Origin: Nocardia concava NBRC 100430
GTDB lineage: Bacteria; Actinomycetota; Actinomycetes; Mycobacteriales; Mycobacteriaceae
DNA length: 64,000 nt
Reading direction: 5' to 3'
Assembly (NCBI RefSeq): GCF_000308815.1
Contig: NZ_BAFX01000141.1
Coordinates: forward strand, 1 to 64,000
Translations under genes and position numbers: made by a program
The notes under the pieces: generated by a model
Databases searched by the model: none
What the model saw: only the letters and a program-made list of their open reading frames with translations
What the model was told of the DNA's origin: nothing
Part shown: positions 1 to 9,715 of the stretch, piece by piece
How the letters are laid out: each line of letters starts with the position of its first letter
Position numbering within the stretch: position 1 is the stretch's first letter

Positions 1-140
1 GATCTTGATCATCAGGCGCTCCTCGTCCAACCTCGTTTCCCAGGCCCTTGGGGCTCTGGGTCGGTGTCCGTGTCGCTCTGACCTGGAATAAGTTACGTGT
101 TGCTACGAACAGAGTCAAATCGGCTGGTCAGAGGACTAAA

Positions 141-431
141 TTGGCTCATGTGTACGTCTGCGACTGGTCGATTACGAGCGCTGTCGTGGACGAGTTCGCG
201 GAAAGACTGCCCGGACTTAAAGAAACCGACTGGCGCGTTAGTTGGTTGCCGGGTCGATTGGTCACCCGGGAGCAGGCGATTGCGGCCATGGAATTGGTCG
301 AACTCCTCTACGACCCGACCTACCCCGACGACGCCGAGGTGCGTGCCGCCGTCGCGGCGGCCGCCGAGCAGCTCGGCATCCGGCCCATCGATGTGGCGGT
401 CACTCTCTCCGAGCGTCATCCGCATCGCTGA
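141..431 (+). CDS. small hypothetical protein (96 aa)
   Basis: I do not recognise this family. The product is acidic and has no signal peptide or membrane segment. Its C-terminal half (REQAIAAMELVELLYDP, then DDAEVRAAVAAAAEQLGI) should be two helices, and it ends SERHPHR. The reading frame stays open further upstream. I place the start at the TTG at 141 because GAGGA lies five bases before it; a GTG at 150 is the other option. The gene precedes a membrane glycosyltransferase on the same strand with a gap of about 120 bases. Coding quality is good because third positions are GC-rich, but the function is unknown. Confidence 0.55.
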   Translation: MAHVYVCDWSITSAVVDEFAERLPGLKETDWRVSWLPGRLVTREQAIAAMELVELLYDPTYPDDAEVRAAVAAAAEQLGIRPIDVAVTLSERHPHR

Positions 432-553
432 CGACCCCGCCCTCCACCCCGCGATGGGCTCATCTACGCCTGCGGGCCGATTCCCCTCGGATGCCCTCCG
501 CCCACGGGTTGATTTCCTTTGACACCCACCCGGCGGCGTCCGAGATTAGGTCT

Positions 554-2389
554 GTGACAGGCGTAATCGCAGCTCCCGCACGGTTCGGCACCGACTGGTC
601 GCGATGGTTGCGGGGTCCGGCAGACCAGCCGCGCTGGGCCCGGCCCGCCCTGCTCGCCACGGCGGCGGTGGCGGGAGCGCTCTATGTCTGGGGTATCGGG
701 TCGCGGACGCCGCATCTCTACTACTCGGCCGCCGCGCGGTCGATGAGCATGAGTTGGCACAACTTCTTCTTCGCCGCCTTCGATCCGGCGGGCACCATCA
801 GCATCGACAAGCTGCCGGGGGCGATCTGGATCCAGGCACTGTCCGTGCGGATCTTCGGACCACAACTCTGGGCGTATCAACTGCCGCAGGTCATCGAGGG
901 CGTGCTCACGGTCCTCGTGCTCTATCGAGCGGTACGGCGACTGTCCGGTCCGTACGCGGCCATCGTCGCCGCGGTGGTCGCGGCCGTCGCGCCGGCGACG
1001 GTCGCGCTGAACCGCGGCAATATCTCCGACACCCTGCTGGTGCTGTTGCTCGTCCTGGCGGCGGATCGCGCTACGGCCGCGATCGCCTCGGGACGAACAC
1101 GGGATCTGCTGTACTGCGGGCTGTTCATCGGTCTCGCCTTCCAAGCCAAGATGCTGCAGGCCTGGCTGGTGGTCCCGGCAGTGGCGGCGGCGGCGTTGAT
1201 CGCCGCATCGAGAAGTGAACTGCGGCAACGGATCACGGGTCTGGCCTGGTTCGGGGCGGTCGCGCTGGCGGTTTCGCTGAGCTGGATGGCATTGGTCAGC
1301 CTGCTGCCCGCGGAACACCGGCCCTATGTCGACGGCAGTCACGACAACTCACTGTTCGAGCAGGTCTTCGTCTACAACGGAGCCAGCCGGGCCAATGACG
1401 GATTCGGTATCGGGGCCGCCAACTTCGCCGCCGGCGAGGGCCAGAGTGGCTATCGCGCGGAACTGGTGATCGGCCCGGACCACCGGTTCGATCATCTCTT
1501 CGGCGGGGGTGGCGGGCGCGAAACCGGGTGGCTGATTCCGCTCGCGCTGGTCTGCCTGGTCGTCCTGGCCTGGGCCGCACGGCGGCGACCGCGCACGGAT
1601 AGGGAGACCGCGGCGCTGGTGCTGTGGGGCGGCTGGCTGCTCATCCATCTGGCGGTCTTCCTGATGATCGGCACCGTGAACCCGTACTACCTGGCGGTGC
1701 TCACTCCGGCGATCGCGGCTCTGATCGGCATGGGGGCCAACGCTTTCCGGGAATCCACCGATCGGCGGGTGCGCATGCTCGGACCTGTCGCGGTCGGAGC
1801 GACGGCCGTCTACGGCTGGTGGCTCTCGGCTGCCGCGCCGAACTGGCTGCGCATCGGGCTCGTGGTCTTCACCGTCGCGCTCGTCGTCGCCGCCGTCCGA
1901 GTTCGGGAAGCGCTGTCGGCCGCACTGCTTCTGGTCGCGGCACTGGCCGCACCCTCCGCCGCCGCACTATCGGTGGTCGCCGACGGATACGGCCCGCTCG
2001 ACACCCCTTACGAGTCGGCAGCCGCCCGGCAGGTCACCCAGGGATTCATGGCCTCGTCGATCGGCAGCGCACGAGAACTCGACGACGAACTCGCGAAAAT
2101 GCCGAGCCACCCGCGCTATCCGCTGCTCACCTACACCGCCGTCCTGGCCGCCCCGTTCATCCTGGTCAGCGGTGATCAGGTGCCGAGCATCGGTGGCTTC
2201 ACCGGCGAGTCACCGGTCCCCACGACCGATCAGGTGGCGGCGATGATCAATTCCGGCCAGGTCGGGCTGGTCTTCATCACCCCGGCCAAGGACGACCGTC
2301 TGGAATGGATTCGACAGCACTGCCGCGAGTTGCGGGGCCAGGGTGACGGCCCGTCGATCCAGGCCTACAGCTGCGCTCGCCACCAGTAA
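554..2389 (+). CDS. GT39/ArnT-like membrane glycosyltransferase
   Basis: A 611-residue integral membrane protein of the PMT/ArnT (GT-C, family 39) type. These enzymes move a sugar from a polyprenyl-phosphate donor on the outer face of the membrane. The first extracytoplasmic loop carries the family's acidic signature as SIDKLPGAIW, followed by SVRIFG, as in the second GT39 protein at 55941-57962. About ten to twelve hydrophobic segments follow, then a soluble C-terminal domain from about residue 480 (YESAAARQVTQGFMASS onward). The frame is open far upstream; the GTG at 554 (VTGVIAAPARFG) gives the family-like N-terminus just before TM1. The acceptor is unknown. An SDR gene follows about 57 bases downstream. 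Confidence 0.85.
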   Translation: MTGVIAAPARFGTDWSRWLRGPADQPRWARPALLATAAVAGALYVWGIGSRTPHLYYSAAARSMSMSWHNFFFAAFDPAGTISIDKLPGAIWIQALSVRIFGPQLWAYQLPQVIEGVLTVLVLYRAVRRLSGPYAAIVAAVVAAVAPATVALNRGNISDTLLVLLLVLAADRATAAIASGRTRDLLYCGLFIGLAFQAKMLQAWLVVPAVAAAALIAASRSELRQRITGLAWFGAVALAVSLSWMALVSLLPAEHRPYVDGSHDNSLFEQVFVYNGASRANDGFGIGAANFAAGEGQSGYRAELVIGPDHRFDHLFGGGGGRETGWLIPLALVCLVVLAWAARRRPRTDRETAALVLWGGWLLIHLAVFLMIGTVNPYYLAVLTPAIAALIGMGANAFRESTDRRVRMLGPVAVGATAVYGWWLSAAAPNWLRIGLVVFTVALVVAAVRVREALSAALLLVAALAAPSAAALSVVADGYGPLDTPYESAAARQVTQGFMASSIGSARELDDELAKMPSHPRYPLLTYTAVLAAPFILVSGDQVPSIGGFTGESPVPTTDQVAAMINSGQVGLVFITPAKDDRLEWIRQHCRELRGQGDGPSIQAYSCARHQ

Positions 2390-2446
2390 GAACCAAATTC
2401 GCGACTCACCGACCGAATCGCGGTGCGGCACTTAGCATCCCTAACT

Positions 2447-3319
2447 ATGCAGGACATCAGCGGGTTGCTCCACAAGATCAGACACGGCCTCGACACCCAG
2501 GTGAGCCTCTCGCGGCTGCGCCGCAACCGCACCCTCGCCGACGCGGTCACCGGCCGCACGGTCCTGATCACCGGGGCCTCCTCCGGCATCGGCCGCGTCG
2601 CCGCCCTCGAATTGGGCGCCGCCGGAGCCACCGTCCTGCTGGTCGCCCGCCGCGCCGACGAACTCGCCAGCGCCGTAGCCGAAATCGAGGGCCGCGGCGG
2701 CCGCGCCGCCGCCTACCCGTGCGATCTCAACGATTTCGACGCCCTCGACGCCATGACCGCGAAGGTGCTCGCCGACCACGGCCGCGTCGACATCCTGGTC
2801 AACAATGCGGGCCGCTCCATCCGCCGCCGCCTGGACGAGTCCTACGACCGCTTCCACGACTACGAGCGCACCATGCGCCTCAACTACTTCGCACCGGTCC
2901 GCCTCATCCTGGCGTTCGCACCCGCCATGCGCGCCTCCGGCGAGGGCCAGATCATCAACATCCTCTCCCTCGCCAACCTCTACGGCGGCCCCGGCTACGC
3001 CGCCTACGTCGCCTCCAAGGCCGCCCTCGACTCCCTGAGCACCAACCTCCAAGCCGAAACCCACACCGAGAACCTGAGATTCACCTCGATCTACCTCCCC
3101 TTGGTCCGCACGGACATGATCACGGCGAACCCCATCTACACCGAGACCACCGCCAATGCCCTCACCGCTGAAGAAGGCGGCCAAATAATCTGCGACGCCA
3201 TCACCGACCGCCCCCGCCGTCTCACCCCGGTCATGGGCCGTATCGCAGCCCTCGTGGACACCGTCCTCCCCGAACGTGCCGACGCCATCCGCAACGCCCG
3301 CTTCACCAGCGGAATGTGA
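2447..3319 (+). CDS. SDR family oxidoreductase
   Basis: A classical short-chain dehydrogenase/reductase of 290 residues, NAD(P)-dependent; the substrate is unknown. The cofactor motif TGASSGIG lies near residue 45 and NNAG near 120. The catalytic Ser is in ILSLAN and the YxxxK motif is YAAYVASK. A 30-residue N-terminal extension precedes the Rossmann fold. I start at the ATG at 2447 (MQDISGLLHKIR); a GTG at 2423 is also in frame. It converges on groEL2. From memory, M. tuberculosis also has an SDR (Rv0439c) beside groEL2, so the placement is conserved. Confidence 0.85.
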   Translation: MQDISGLLHKIRHGLDTQVSLSRLRRNRTLADAVTGRTVLITGASSGIGRVAALELGAAGATVLLVARRADELASAVAEIEGRGGRAAAYPCDLNDFDALDAMTAKVLADHGRVDILVNNAGRSIRRRLDESYDRFHDYERTMRLNYFAPVRLILAFAPAMRASGEGQIINILSLANLYGGPGYAAYVASKAALDSLSTNLQAETHTENLRFTSIYLPLVRTDMITANPIYTETTANALTAEEGGQIICDAITDRPRRLTPVMGRIAALVDTVLPERADAIRNARFTSGM

Positions 3320-3369
3320 ACCCCCACAACGAAACCGGGTCCGGCGACCTCCCCCACCCCCACAAAGCC

Positions 3370-3403
3370 GAGGGCCCGGCCACCGCAAGGTGGCCGGGCC
3401 CTC
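3370..3403. terminator. hairpin terminator 1 between SDR and groEL2
   Basis: A perfect 15-bp inverted repeat: GAGGGCCCGGCCACC, a GCAA loop, then the complementary arm. It lies between convergent genes, so it can serve both strands. No clear T-tract follows, as is usual in high-GC actinobacteria. Confidence 0.8.
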
Positions 3404-3420
3404 GTTCACCTCTTCACAGC

Positions 3421-3456
3421 ACCGGGCCCGGTCACCGTCAGGTGACCGGGCCCGGT
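3421..3456. terminator. hairpin terminator 2 between SDR and groEL2
   Basis: A perfect 16-bp inverted repeat: ACCGGGCCCGGTCACC, a GTCA loop, then the complementary arm. It sits 17 bases after the first hairpin and shares its GGGCCCGG(C/T)CACC core, so the pair looks like a duplication. It is the first hairpin a groEL2 transcript would meet. Confidence 0.8.
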
Positions 3457-3485
3457 TCATTCAATTCCGTTGCCGGAGGCGCGGA

Positions 3486-5108
<1,623 letters not shown>

Positions 5109-5202
5109 TGCGTTGAGATCCTCCAGATCAGGGATGGGCATGATCTGGTCAGCTTCGGTGCCCGCGACGGACGACCGGAGGTACCGGCCTCACCGTTCCG
5201 AC

Positions 5203-5229
5203 CTAGCACTCACGGGTACGGAGTGCCAA
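5203..5229 (-). promoter_or_regulatory. CIRCE operator 1 (HrcA)
   Basis: CTAGCACTC, nine bases, GAGTGCCAA. This matches the CIRCE consensus TTAGCACTC-N9-GAGTGCTAA, the HrcA binding site, and lies upstream of groEL2. The 9-base arms are complementary at all but the outer positions. Confidence 0.92.
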
Positions 5230-5237
5230 ACCCCTTT

Positions 5238-5264
5238 CTAGCACTCGCCCCGGGCGAGTGCAAG
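5238..5264 (-). promoter_or_regulatory. CIRCE operator 2 (HrcA)
   Basis: CTAGCACTC, nine bases, GAGTGCAAG. The left arm is exact and the right arm keeps the GAGTGC core. It starts eight bases after the first site, so centre-to-centre spacing is 35 bases. Tandem CIRCE copies before groEL2 are known in actinobacteria. Confidence 0.88.
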
Positions 5265-5324
5265 GTTACGGAGAACCGGCGAATGGCCGCACGAGCGATC
5301 TCGGCGGCCGATGCCTCACCAGGA

Positions 5325-5627
5325 CTACGAGAAGTGAGAACGGTCGTCTACACGGAGCAGGAGCGCGATCAAAGCGTCCGTCCGTCGCTCCTCCGGGGTG
5401 CGGGGCTCGCCGTGTTCGACAGTGACGAGTTCGGCATCTTGGAGGAGGAGTTCGGCTTCGATGCGCATGATGGCCCGGATGAACGGTGGGGCGACCTCCG
5501 GCGGGAGGTCTCCGTTCACGATGTAGCCGCCGTCCGGCGTGTCCTCGGTGGAGACATAACTGAGCGCGCGCAGCAGGTCAGCGCGCATTTCCCCCGCAAC
5601 TAGGTCGGAACCCTCGTCGCCCGCCAT
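5325..5627 (-). CDS. conserved hypothetical protein (100 aa)
   Basis: A small acidic protein of 100 residues with no signal peptide or membrane segment. Segments such as SYVSTEDTPDGGYIVNGDLPPEVAPPF and the helix FIRAIMRIEAELLLQDAE suggest a compact soluble domain. I do not recognise the family. It is transcribed in the same direction as groEL2 but upstream of the CIRCE-bearing promoter, so it is probably not under heat-shock control. The ATG at 5627 is the first start in the frame. Codon use is like its neighbours. Confidence 0.7.
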   Translation of the reverse strand: MAGDEGSDLVAGEMRADLLRALSYVSTEDTPDGGYIVNGDLPPEVAPPFIRAIMRIEAELLLQDAELVTVEHGEPRTPEERRTDALIALLLRVDDRSHFS

Positions 5628-5734
5628 TCCACAATCGTATCTGGCGCATCATGCACACCATGGGACCCGGTGGCGCGGGAGCGGGTGCGGGCCCTACATC
5701 ACCAGGTCGATGGCATGGTGCAACGACACGCCGA

Positions 5735-6487
5735 CTACTCGTCAGCGGCGGGCGCGGTCACACCGGGCACGGGCAGGGAACCCAGCAGCGCCACGATGTC
5801 GGCCTGCACGGCGTCCTTGTCCAGGCCCAGGCCGGACAGGATGCCCGAGCCGTTCTCCTGATCCAGCAGGGCAAGCAGCAGATGCTCGGTGCCGATGTAG
5901 TTGTGGCCCAGCCGCAGGGCCTCGCGGAACGTCAACTCGAGGGCCTTGCGGGCCTGCGCGTCGAACGGGATGAGGGCGGGGACGGGGTCGCCGGTGGCGG
6001 CGGGGAGCGCGGCCGTGGCCACCCGGCGGACGGCGTCGACGGAGACTCCCTTGGCCTCGATGACTTTCACCGCGAGGGATTCCGGCTCGGCGAGCAGCCC
6101 GAGAATCAGGTGTTCGGAACGGGTTTCGAGATTGCCGACCGACCGGGCTTCCTCCTGGGCGGCCATCACCACGTGGCGGGCGCGCGGAGTGAAGCGGGCG
6201 AAGCCGGCGCTGGGGTCGAGGGCGGCGGCCTGACCCGGATCGGCGGGGGCCTTGGGCACGAAGCGCTTCTGCGCGGCCTGCTTGGTGACGCCCATGCTCT
6301 GGCCGATATCGGTCCAGGAGGCGCCGGAGCGGCGGGCCTGGTCCACGAAGTGGCCGATCAGATGGTCGGCCACCTCACCGATGTGGTTGCCCAGCACCAC
6401 GGCATCGGAGAGTTGCTCGAGGACGTCGTCGGGGCGGGCCTTCTTGATGCCGTCGATCAGATCGTCGAGGCGGATGGAGTTCGTCAT
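5735..6487 (-). CDS. Clp-N-domain protein with N-terminal HTH
   Basis: A 250-residue protein without an ATPase domain. Residues about 5-85 are helical and include an HTH-like segment, SWTDIGQSMGVTKQAAQKRF. Residues 108-235 hold two Clp-N repeats: FTPRARHVVMAAQEEARS with SEHLILGLL, and FDAQARKALELTFREALRLG with TEHLLLALL. These repeats are the substrate or adaptor docking part of ClpC. A Clp-N module on a DNA-binding head suggests a regulator whose stability or activity responds to Clp proteolysis. Two perfect palindromes right upstream of the ATG fit autoregulation. Such proteins are common in actinobacteria but little characterised as far as I know. Confidence 0.85.
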   Translation of the reverse strand: MTNSIRLDDLIDGIKKARPDDVLEQLSDAVVLGNHIGEVADHLIGHFVDQARRSGASWTDIGQSMGVTKQAAQKRFVPKAPADPGQAAALDPSAGFARFTPRARHVVMAAQEEARSVGNLETRSEHLILGLLAEPESLAVKVIEAKGVSVDAVRRVATAALPAATGDPVPALIPFDAQARKALELTFREALRLGHNYIGTEHLLLALLDQENGSGILSGLGLDKDAVQADIVALLGSLPVPGVTAPAADE

Positions 6488-6489
6488 GC

Positions 6490-6506
6490 GTCAACTCTAG
6501 GTTGAC
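6490..6506. promoter_or_regulatory. putative operator 1 of the Clp-N/HTH gene
   Basis: A perfect inverted repeat, GTCAAC-TCTAG-GTTGAC, starting three bases upstream of the ATG at 6487. An identical-arm copy lies at 6519-6535. A bound repressor here would block the start region of its own gene. Confidence 0.7.
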
Positions 6507-6518
6507 CACCGAAGGTTA

Positions 6519-6535
6519 GTCAACCATGAGTTGAC
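6519..6535. promoter_or_regulatory. putative operator 2 of the Clp-N/HTH gene
   Basis: A perfect inverted repeat, GTCAAC-CATGA-GTTGAC. It has the same 6-bp arms and 5-base spacer as operator 1, with centres 29 bases apart, close to three helical turns. It differs from the ClgR-type GTTCGC-N5-GCGAAC site. Confidence 0.7.
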
Positions 6536-6552
6536 GATCGGCGCGGTGTGGA

Positions 6553-7635
6553 TCACCCCTTGGCCGCCCGGCCCACGGCCGCCACGATCTGCTCCTTGAT
6601 CCAGGCCCCCGGGCGACCGGTCAGCACCGTGTTGCCGTTCGAATCGTCGGCCTTCATGAACTGGACGACGGCATCCCGACGACCGAGGCTGATGCAGGTC
6701 AGGACGAAGCGGGGCCGGAAAGCCTTGGGCTGCTTGCCGTGCACCCGCGCCACCACCGCGCCGCCGAGGTACTTGCCCGCGGGCTGCGCCGCCTGGCACG
6801 ACATCCGCGCCTCGCGGCCGTTGTGCCCCACCATGACCGCCGCGTCGCCGACCGCGTAGACGTTCTCGAGGTCGAGCACCCGCAGGGTCTCGTCGGTCAG
6901 GATCCGATTGCGTCCGTCCACCGGGAAGCCCGAGCGGGCCGCCACCTCGGGCACGGTGAAACCCGTTGTCCAGAGCACGATGTCGGCGTCGATGCGGTCG
7001 CCGTCCACCAGTTCGAGGCCGGTCGCGGTCACCGCCGCGACCTTGGCCACGTGCACCGCGACGCCGAGCCGGTCCAGCACGGTGCGAATGTGCGCGACCG
7101 ACTTGGGGATCAGCCAGCCGCCCGGCTCGTCCGAGCTCACCAGCGCGACCTCGAGGTCGGGGCGCGATTCGGCCAGCTCCGTGGCGGTTTCGAGGCCGGT
7201 CGCGCCGCCGCCGACCACGGCCACCCGGCCCTTCAGCTCCGGAATCCGACGCACGTCCTCGGAAGTCGCGACGGTGTGGGCGAATTCGGCGGCGCCGGGC
7301 ACCATCGAGAGGTCGGCGCGGCTGCCGAGGGCGTAGATCAGCGAGTCGTATTCGACGGTGTCGCCGGTGGCCAGTTCGACGCGGCGGGCGGCGGTGTCGA
7401 TGCGCTCGGCGCGGCCGTTCACGAACTCGATGCCCTTGGCCGCCAGGTTCTCCCGCAGCTCCCAGCGCCGCACGTCCTGACCGGCCGTGACCTGGTGCAG
7501 CCGCACCCGGTCGACGAATTCGGTGTGGAAGTCGATGACCGTGACGCGCACGCCCTTGGCCTTGCCCGCCCGCTGTGCGGCGGCAAGTCCCGCGTAACCC
7601 GCGCCCAGAACCACGATTCGATGCTGCCCGGTCAT
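6553..7635 (-). CDS. FAD-dependent NAD(P) oxidoreductase (NDH-2-like)
   Basis: A 360-residue two-dinucleotide-binding flavoprotein. The FAD motif GAGYAGLAAAQRA is at residue 11, the NAD(P) motif VVGGGATGLETATELA near 142, the second FAD motif VYAVGDAAVM near 262. TM segments and disulphide CxxC are absent, so it resembles the NDH-2/AIF-like pyridine nucleotide-disulphide family rather than thioredoxin reductase. It is a probable electron-transfer enzyme; the acceptor is unknown. It lies just downstream of an ECF41-type sigma gene on the same strand with about 125 bases between them. ECF41 sigma factors usually control an adjacent oxidoreductase, decarboxylase or epimerase gene, which makes this the likely target. 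Confidence 0.85.
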   Translation of the reverse strand: MTGQHRIVVLGAGYAGLAAAQRAGKAKGVRVTVIDFHTEFVDRVRLHQVTAGQDVRRWELRENLAAKGIEFVNGRAERIDTAARRVELATGDTVEYDSLIYALGSRADLSMVPGAAEFAHTVATSEDVRRIPELKGRVAVVGGGATGLETATELAESRPDLEVALVSSDEPGGWLIPKSVAHIRTVLDRLGVAVHVAKVAAVTATGLELVDGDRIDADIVLWTTGFTVPEVAARSGFPVDGRNRILTDETLRVLDLENVYAVGDAAVMVGHNGREARMSCQAAQPAGKYLGGAVVARVHGKQPKAFRPRFVLTCISLGRRDAVVQFMKADDSNGNTVLTGRPGAWIKEQIVAAVGRAAKG

Positions 7636-7681
7636 GAGAGTGCTCCTTACCCGGCCCCCGCTCGGTGGCCGACACCCTCTA

Positions 7682-7708
7682 GACCGGACAGCACCGCGAT
7701 CCCTGACA
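7682..7708 (-). promoter_or_regulatory. candidate ECF41-type promoter for the flavoprotein gene
   Basis: On the minus strand, TGTCAGG, 16 bases, GGTC, ending about 47 bases before the ATG at 7635. The ECF41 signature as I recall it is TGTCACA-N16-CGTC, so spacing is exact with two mismatches in the -35 element and one in the -10 element. Confidence 0.5.
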
Positions 7709-7760
7709 GATTTCGGTTGTGCCCTGAGTCACATAGCGATTCGCGGCGCGAAAACCGCCG

Positions 7761-8672
7761 CTAAACAGCGGTTTCGCCGGCGAACTCGCGATCGTGGCGG
7801 GCGAAGTAGGCCAGCTTGTCCGGGTTCACGGCGACCTGGACCGAGCTGATCGACTCCCCGGACCACGCGGCCGACACCGTGCCGATCACGGTCTCGCCCA
7901 TCCGGACCACGAAGGCCGGTGCGGCATTGACCTCTTGGATCGCGAAGGTGACGTCCGGCATCGCGGCGGACTTGGCGAACAGGCCCACCAGGTACCGGGC
8001 CACCTTCTCGGCGCCCAGGATCGGCCGCTTGGCCGCGTTGACCTTCGCGCCGCCGTCGGCCAGCGCCACGATATCGGCGGTGAACATGGACTCGAGCGCC
8101 GCGATATCACCGGATTGCGCTGCGCTGAGGAATTTTTCGACCAGTTCGCGCGCGTGCGCCGGGGCGGTCTCGAAGCGTGGCCGCTCCTCCTGCACGCGAT
8201 GGGCGGCGCGGCGGTACACCTGCTGCGAATTGGCCTCGGTGAGCCCGAGCATGTCGGCGATCTCGCGATGCGCGTACCCGAATGCCTCGCGCAGGACGAA
8301 GACGGCGCGTTCGGTGGGGCTGAGGCGTTCGGCCAGGGCCAGGAAGGCCATCGAGACCAGTTCCCGCTGCTCGGCCGACTCCAGCGGCCCGAGCTCACCG
8401 CGTCCGGTCGGGACCGGCTCCGGCAGCCACGGGCCGACGTAGGTCTCGCGCCGCGAGCGCGCCGAATCCAGCCAGGTACGACACTGATTCACCAGCAACG
8501 TGGTCAACCAGGCTTCGGCGGAACGGATTTCGGTGCGATCGGAGGCGTCCCAGCGCAGATAGGTCTCCTGCACGGCGTCCTCCGCCTCCGCGGCCGAACC
8601 CAGCATGCGGTAGGCCAGCGCGAACAATCGCGGCCGGTGCCGTTCGAATTCGACCAGCCCGTCGGCATCCAT
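7761..8672 (-). CDS. ECF41-type RNA polymerase sigma factor (SigJ-like)
   Basis: A 303-residue sigma-70 factor. Region 2 is FALAYRMLGSAAEAEDAVQE near residue 15; region 4 is SPTERAVFVLREAFGYAHRE near 115, followed by the HTH ADMLGLTEANSQQVYRRA. Residues 180-300 form a SnoaL-like domain that replaces an anti-sigma factor in this group. Hallmark ECF41 motifs are all present: WLPEP between regions 2 and 4, a DGGAK motif, and NPDKL near the C-terminus. I start at MDADGLVEFERH (8672) because the upstream residues are arginine-rich and atypical. The neighbouring flavoprotein is the likely target. Confidence 0.9.
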   Translation of the reverse strand: MDADGLVEFERHRPRLFALAYRMLGSAAEAEDAVQETYLRWDASDRTEIRSAEAWLTTLLVNQCRTWLDSARSRRETYVGPWLPEPVPTGRGELGPLESAEQRELVSMAFLALAERLSPTERAVFVLREAFGYAHREIADMLGLTEANSQQVYRRAAHRVQEERPRFETAPAHARELVEKFLSAAQSGDIAALESMFTADIVALADGGAKVNAAKRPILGAEKVARYLVGLFAKSAAMPDVTFAIQEVNAAPAFVVRMGETVIGTVSAAWSGESISSVQVAVNPDKLAYFARHDREFAGETAV

Positions 8673-8819
8673 CAAGCCACCCGTCTTCGTTGTGCGCAAT
8701 CGTTTGAGGACGATACGCCTGCGAAGGCGGGTGCCGGTGGTGACTATCCACACGCCGCCACCGTGCGCCCCTGCGCTCATGGAGCGCCAATGGTTCCCTA
8801 ATGGAGATCGGGAACGAAA

Positions 8820-9257
8820 CTACTTGGGCGCCACCCGGATTGCGACGGCGACCGGGGTGTTGGCGTAGGTCGAGGCCAGGCAGGCCAGCTTGGCGGTACC
8901 GAGTGCCACATTCGGGCTGCCGTCCAGGAAGGAGCCGGGGTGGGCGGCCAGAATCTGGTCGATCACCTGCTTCTCGGTGTCCTCCGACAGGTCACGGAAG
9001 TCGCCGCAGGTGGTCTGGGCCCCGGCGGGCGCGGTGGTCTTCTTGGCCGCGGTGGCACTGGTCGGGGCGTCCGCGGGCGGCTGCACCAGGGCTCCGACGG
9101 AGGTGGAAGCGGCGGCCGGGTTGGTGGTTCTGGCCGCCGTGGTGGTGCCGGCCTGCTTCAGGCCGCTCGAATCGGCGGATTTGTCCGAACCGCCGCAACC
9201 GGCGAGAGTCAACGCCATCGCACCGGCTGCGAGGGCGACGATCGAAAGTCGCTTCAT
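8820..9257 (-). CDS. small secreted lipoprotein, unknown function
   Basis: A 145-residue predicted lipoprotein. The signal MKRLSIVALAAGAMALTLAGC ends in a good lipobox (LAGC). A Ser/Thr/Ala-rich linker follows (residues 22-70), then a small domain with two cysteines (TTCGDFRDLSE and AKLACLAS) that could form a disulphide. I start at 9257 so that the signal peptide is at the N-terminus; an in-frame upstream start at 9293 would add 12 residues. It is monocistronic as far as I can see. Function unknown. Confidence 0.75.
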   Translation of the reverse strand: MKRLSIVALAAGAMALTLAGCGGSDKSADSSGLKQAGTTTAARTTNPAAASTSVGALVQPPADAPTSATAAKKTTAPAGAQTTCGDFRDLSEDTEKQVIDQILAAHPGSFLDGSPNVALGTAKLACLASTYANTPVAVAIRVAPK

Positions 9258-9361
9258 ACCCTGCTTTCCGAACTTCCCGAGAGTGCCTGGCACCGGGACC
9301 GGCCCGACGCTCGCAGCAGCGTACCCGGCCCCGGCGACTCCCGGAAGGGAAAGCTCGGACG

Positions 9362-9715
9362 TCAGTGCAGGTGCTGCTGCCAGTCCGCGGGCACCCGCCC
9401 CGCCGGGCCCGGCACCGGCTGATTCGCCGGATGCGCGTGCGGCGGCGCGAGTTCCGGGCCGCCCTCGTACATCTCCTTGTTGGTGAAGTTGTAGTACCAG
9501 TCCTCACCCGGCTCGAAGCTCTGGATAAACGGGTGCCCGGTGCTCTCGAAATGCTTGGTGCCGTGCTGATTCGGCGACATGTCGCAACAGCCGACGTGCC
9601 CGCACTGCGCGCACCGGCGCAGGTGCACCCACCAGCCGCCCGCGGCGTCGCACTCCACGCAGCCCGAACCGCTGGGCGGGACGGCGGTGTCGATGCCTTC
9701 GATCTGTTCGGTCAT
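9362..9715 (-). CDS. UBP-type zinc finger protein
   Basis: A 117-residue protein built around one UBP-type (ubiquitin-hydrolase-like) zinc finger. Conserved ligands are CVECDAAGGWWVHLRRCAQCGHVGCCD, followed by HGTKHFESTGHPFIQSFEPGEDWYYN. In eukaryotes this fold binds ubiquitin C-termini; bacteria of this kind have no ubiquitin, so the ligand is unknown. It could recognise a free protein C-terminus such as Pup or another diglycine-like end, but that is speculation. The ATG overlaps the stop of the histidine kinase gene by four bases (ATGA), so the two are translationally coupled and probably act in one pathway. Confidence 0.85.
   Translation of the reverse strand: MTEQIEGIDTAVPPSGSGCVECDAAGGWWVHLRRCAQCGHVGCCDMSPNQHGTKHFESTGHPFIQSFEPGEDWYYNFTNKEMYEGGPELAPPHAHPANQPVPGPAGRVPADWQQHLH

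Noticed and set aside
1..33. Possible N-terminus of a minus-strand gene (LDEERLMIKI)
   Set aside because: Only ten codons fall in the window, and no spaced ribosome site precedes the TTG, so it cannot be supported.
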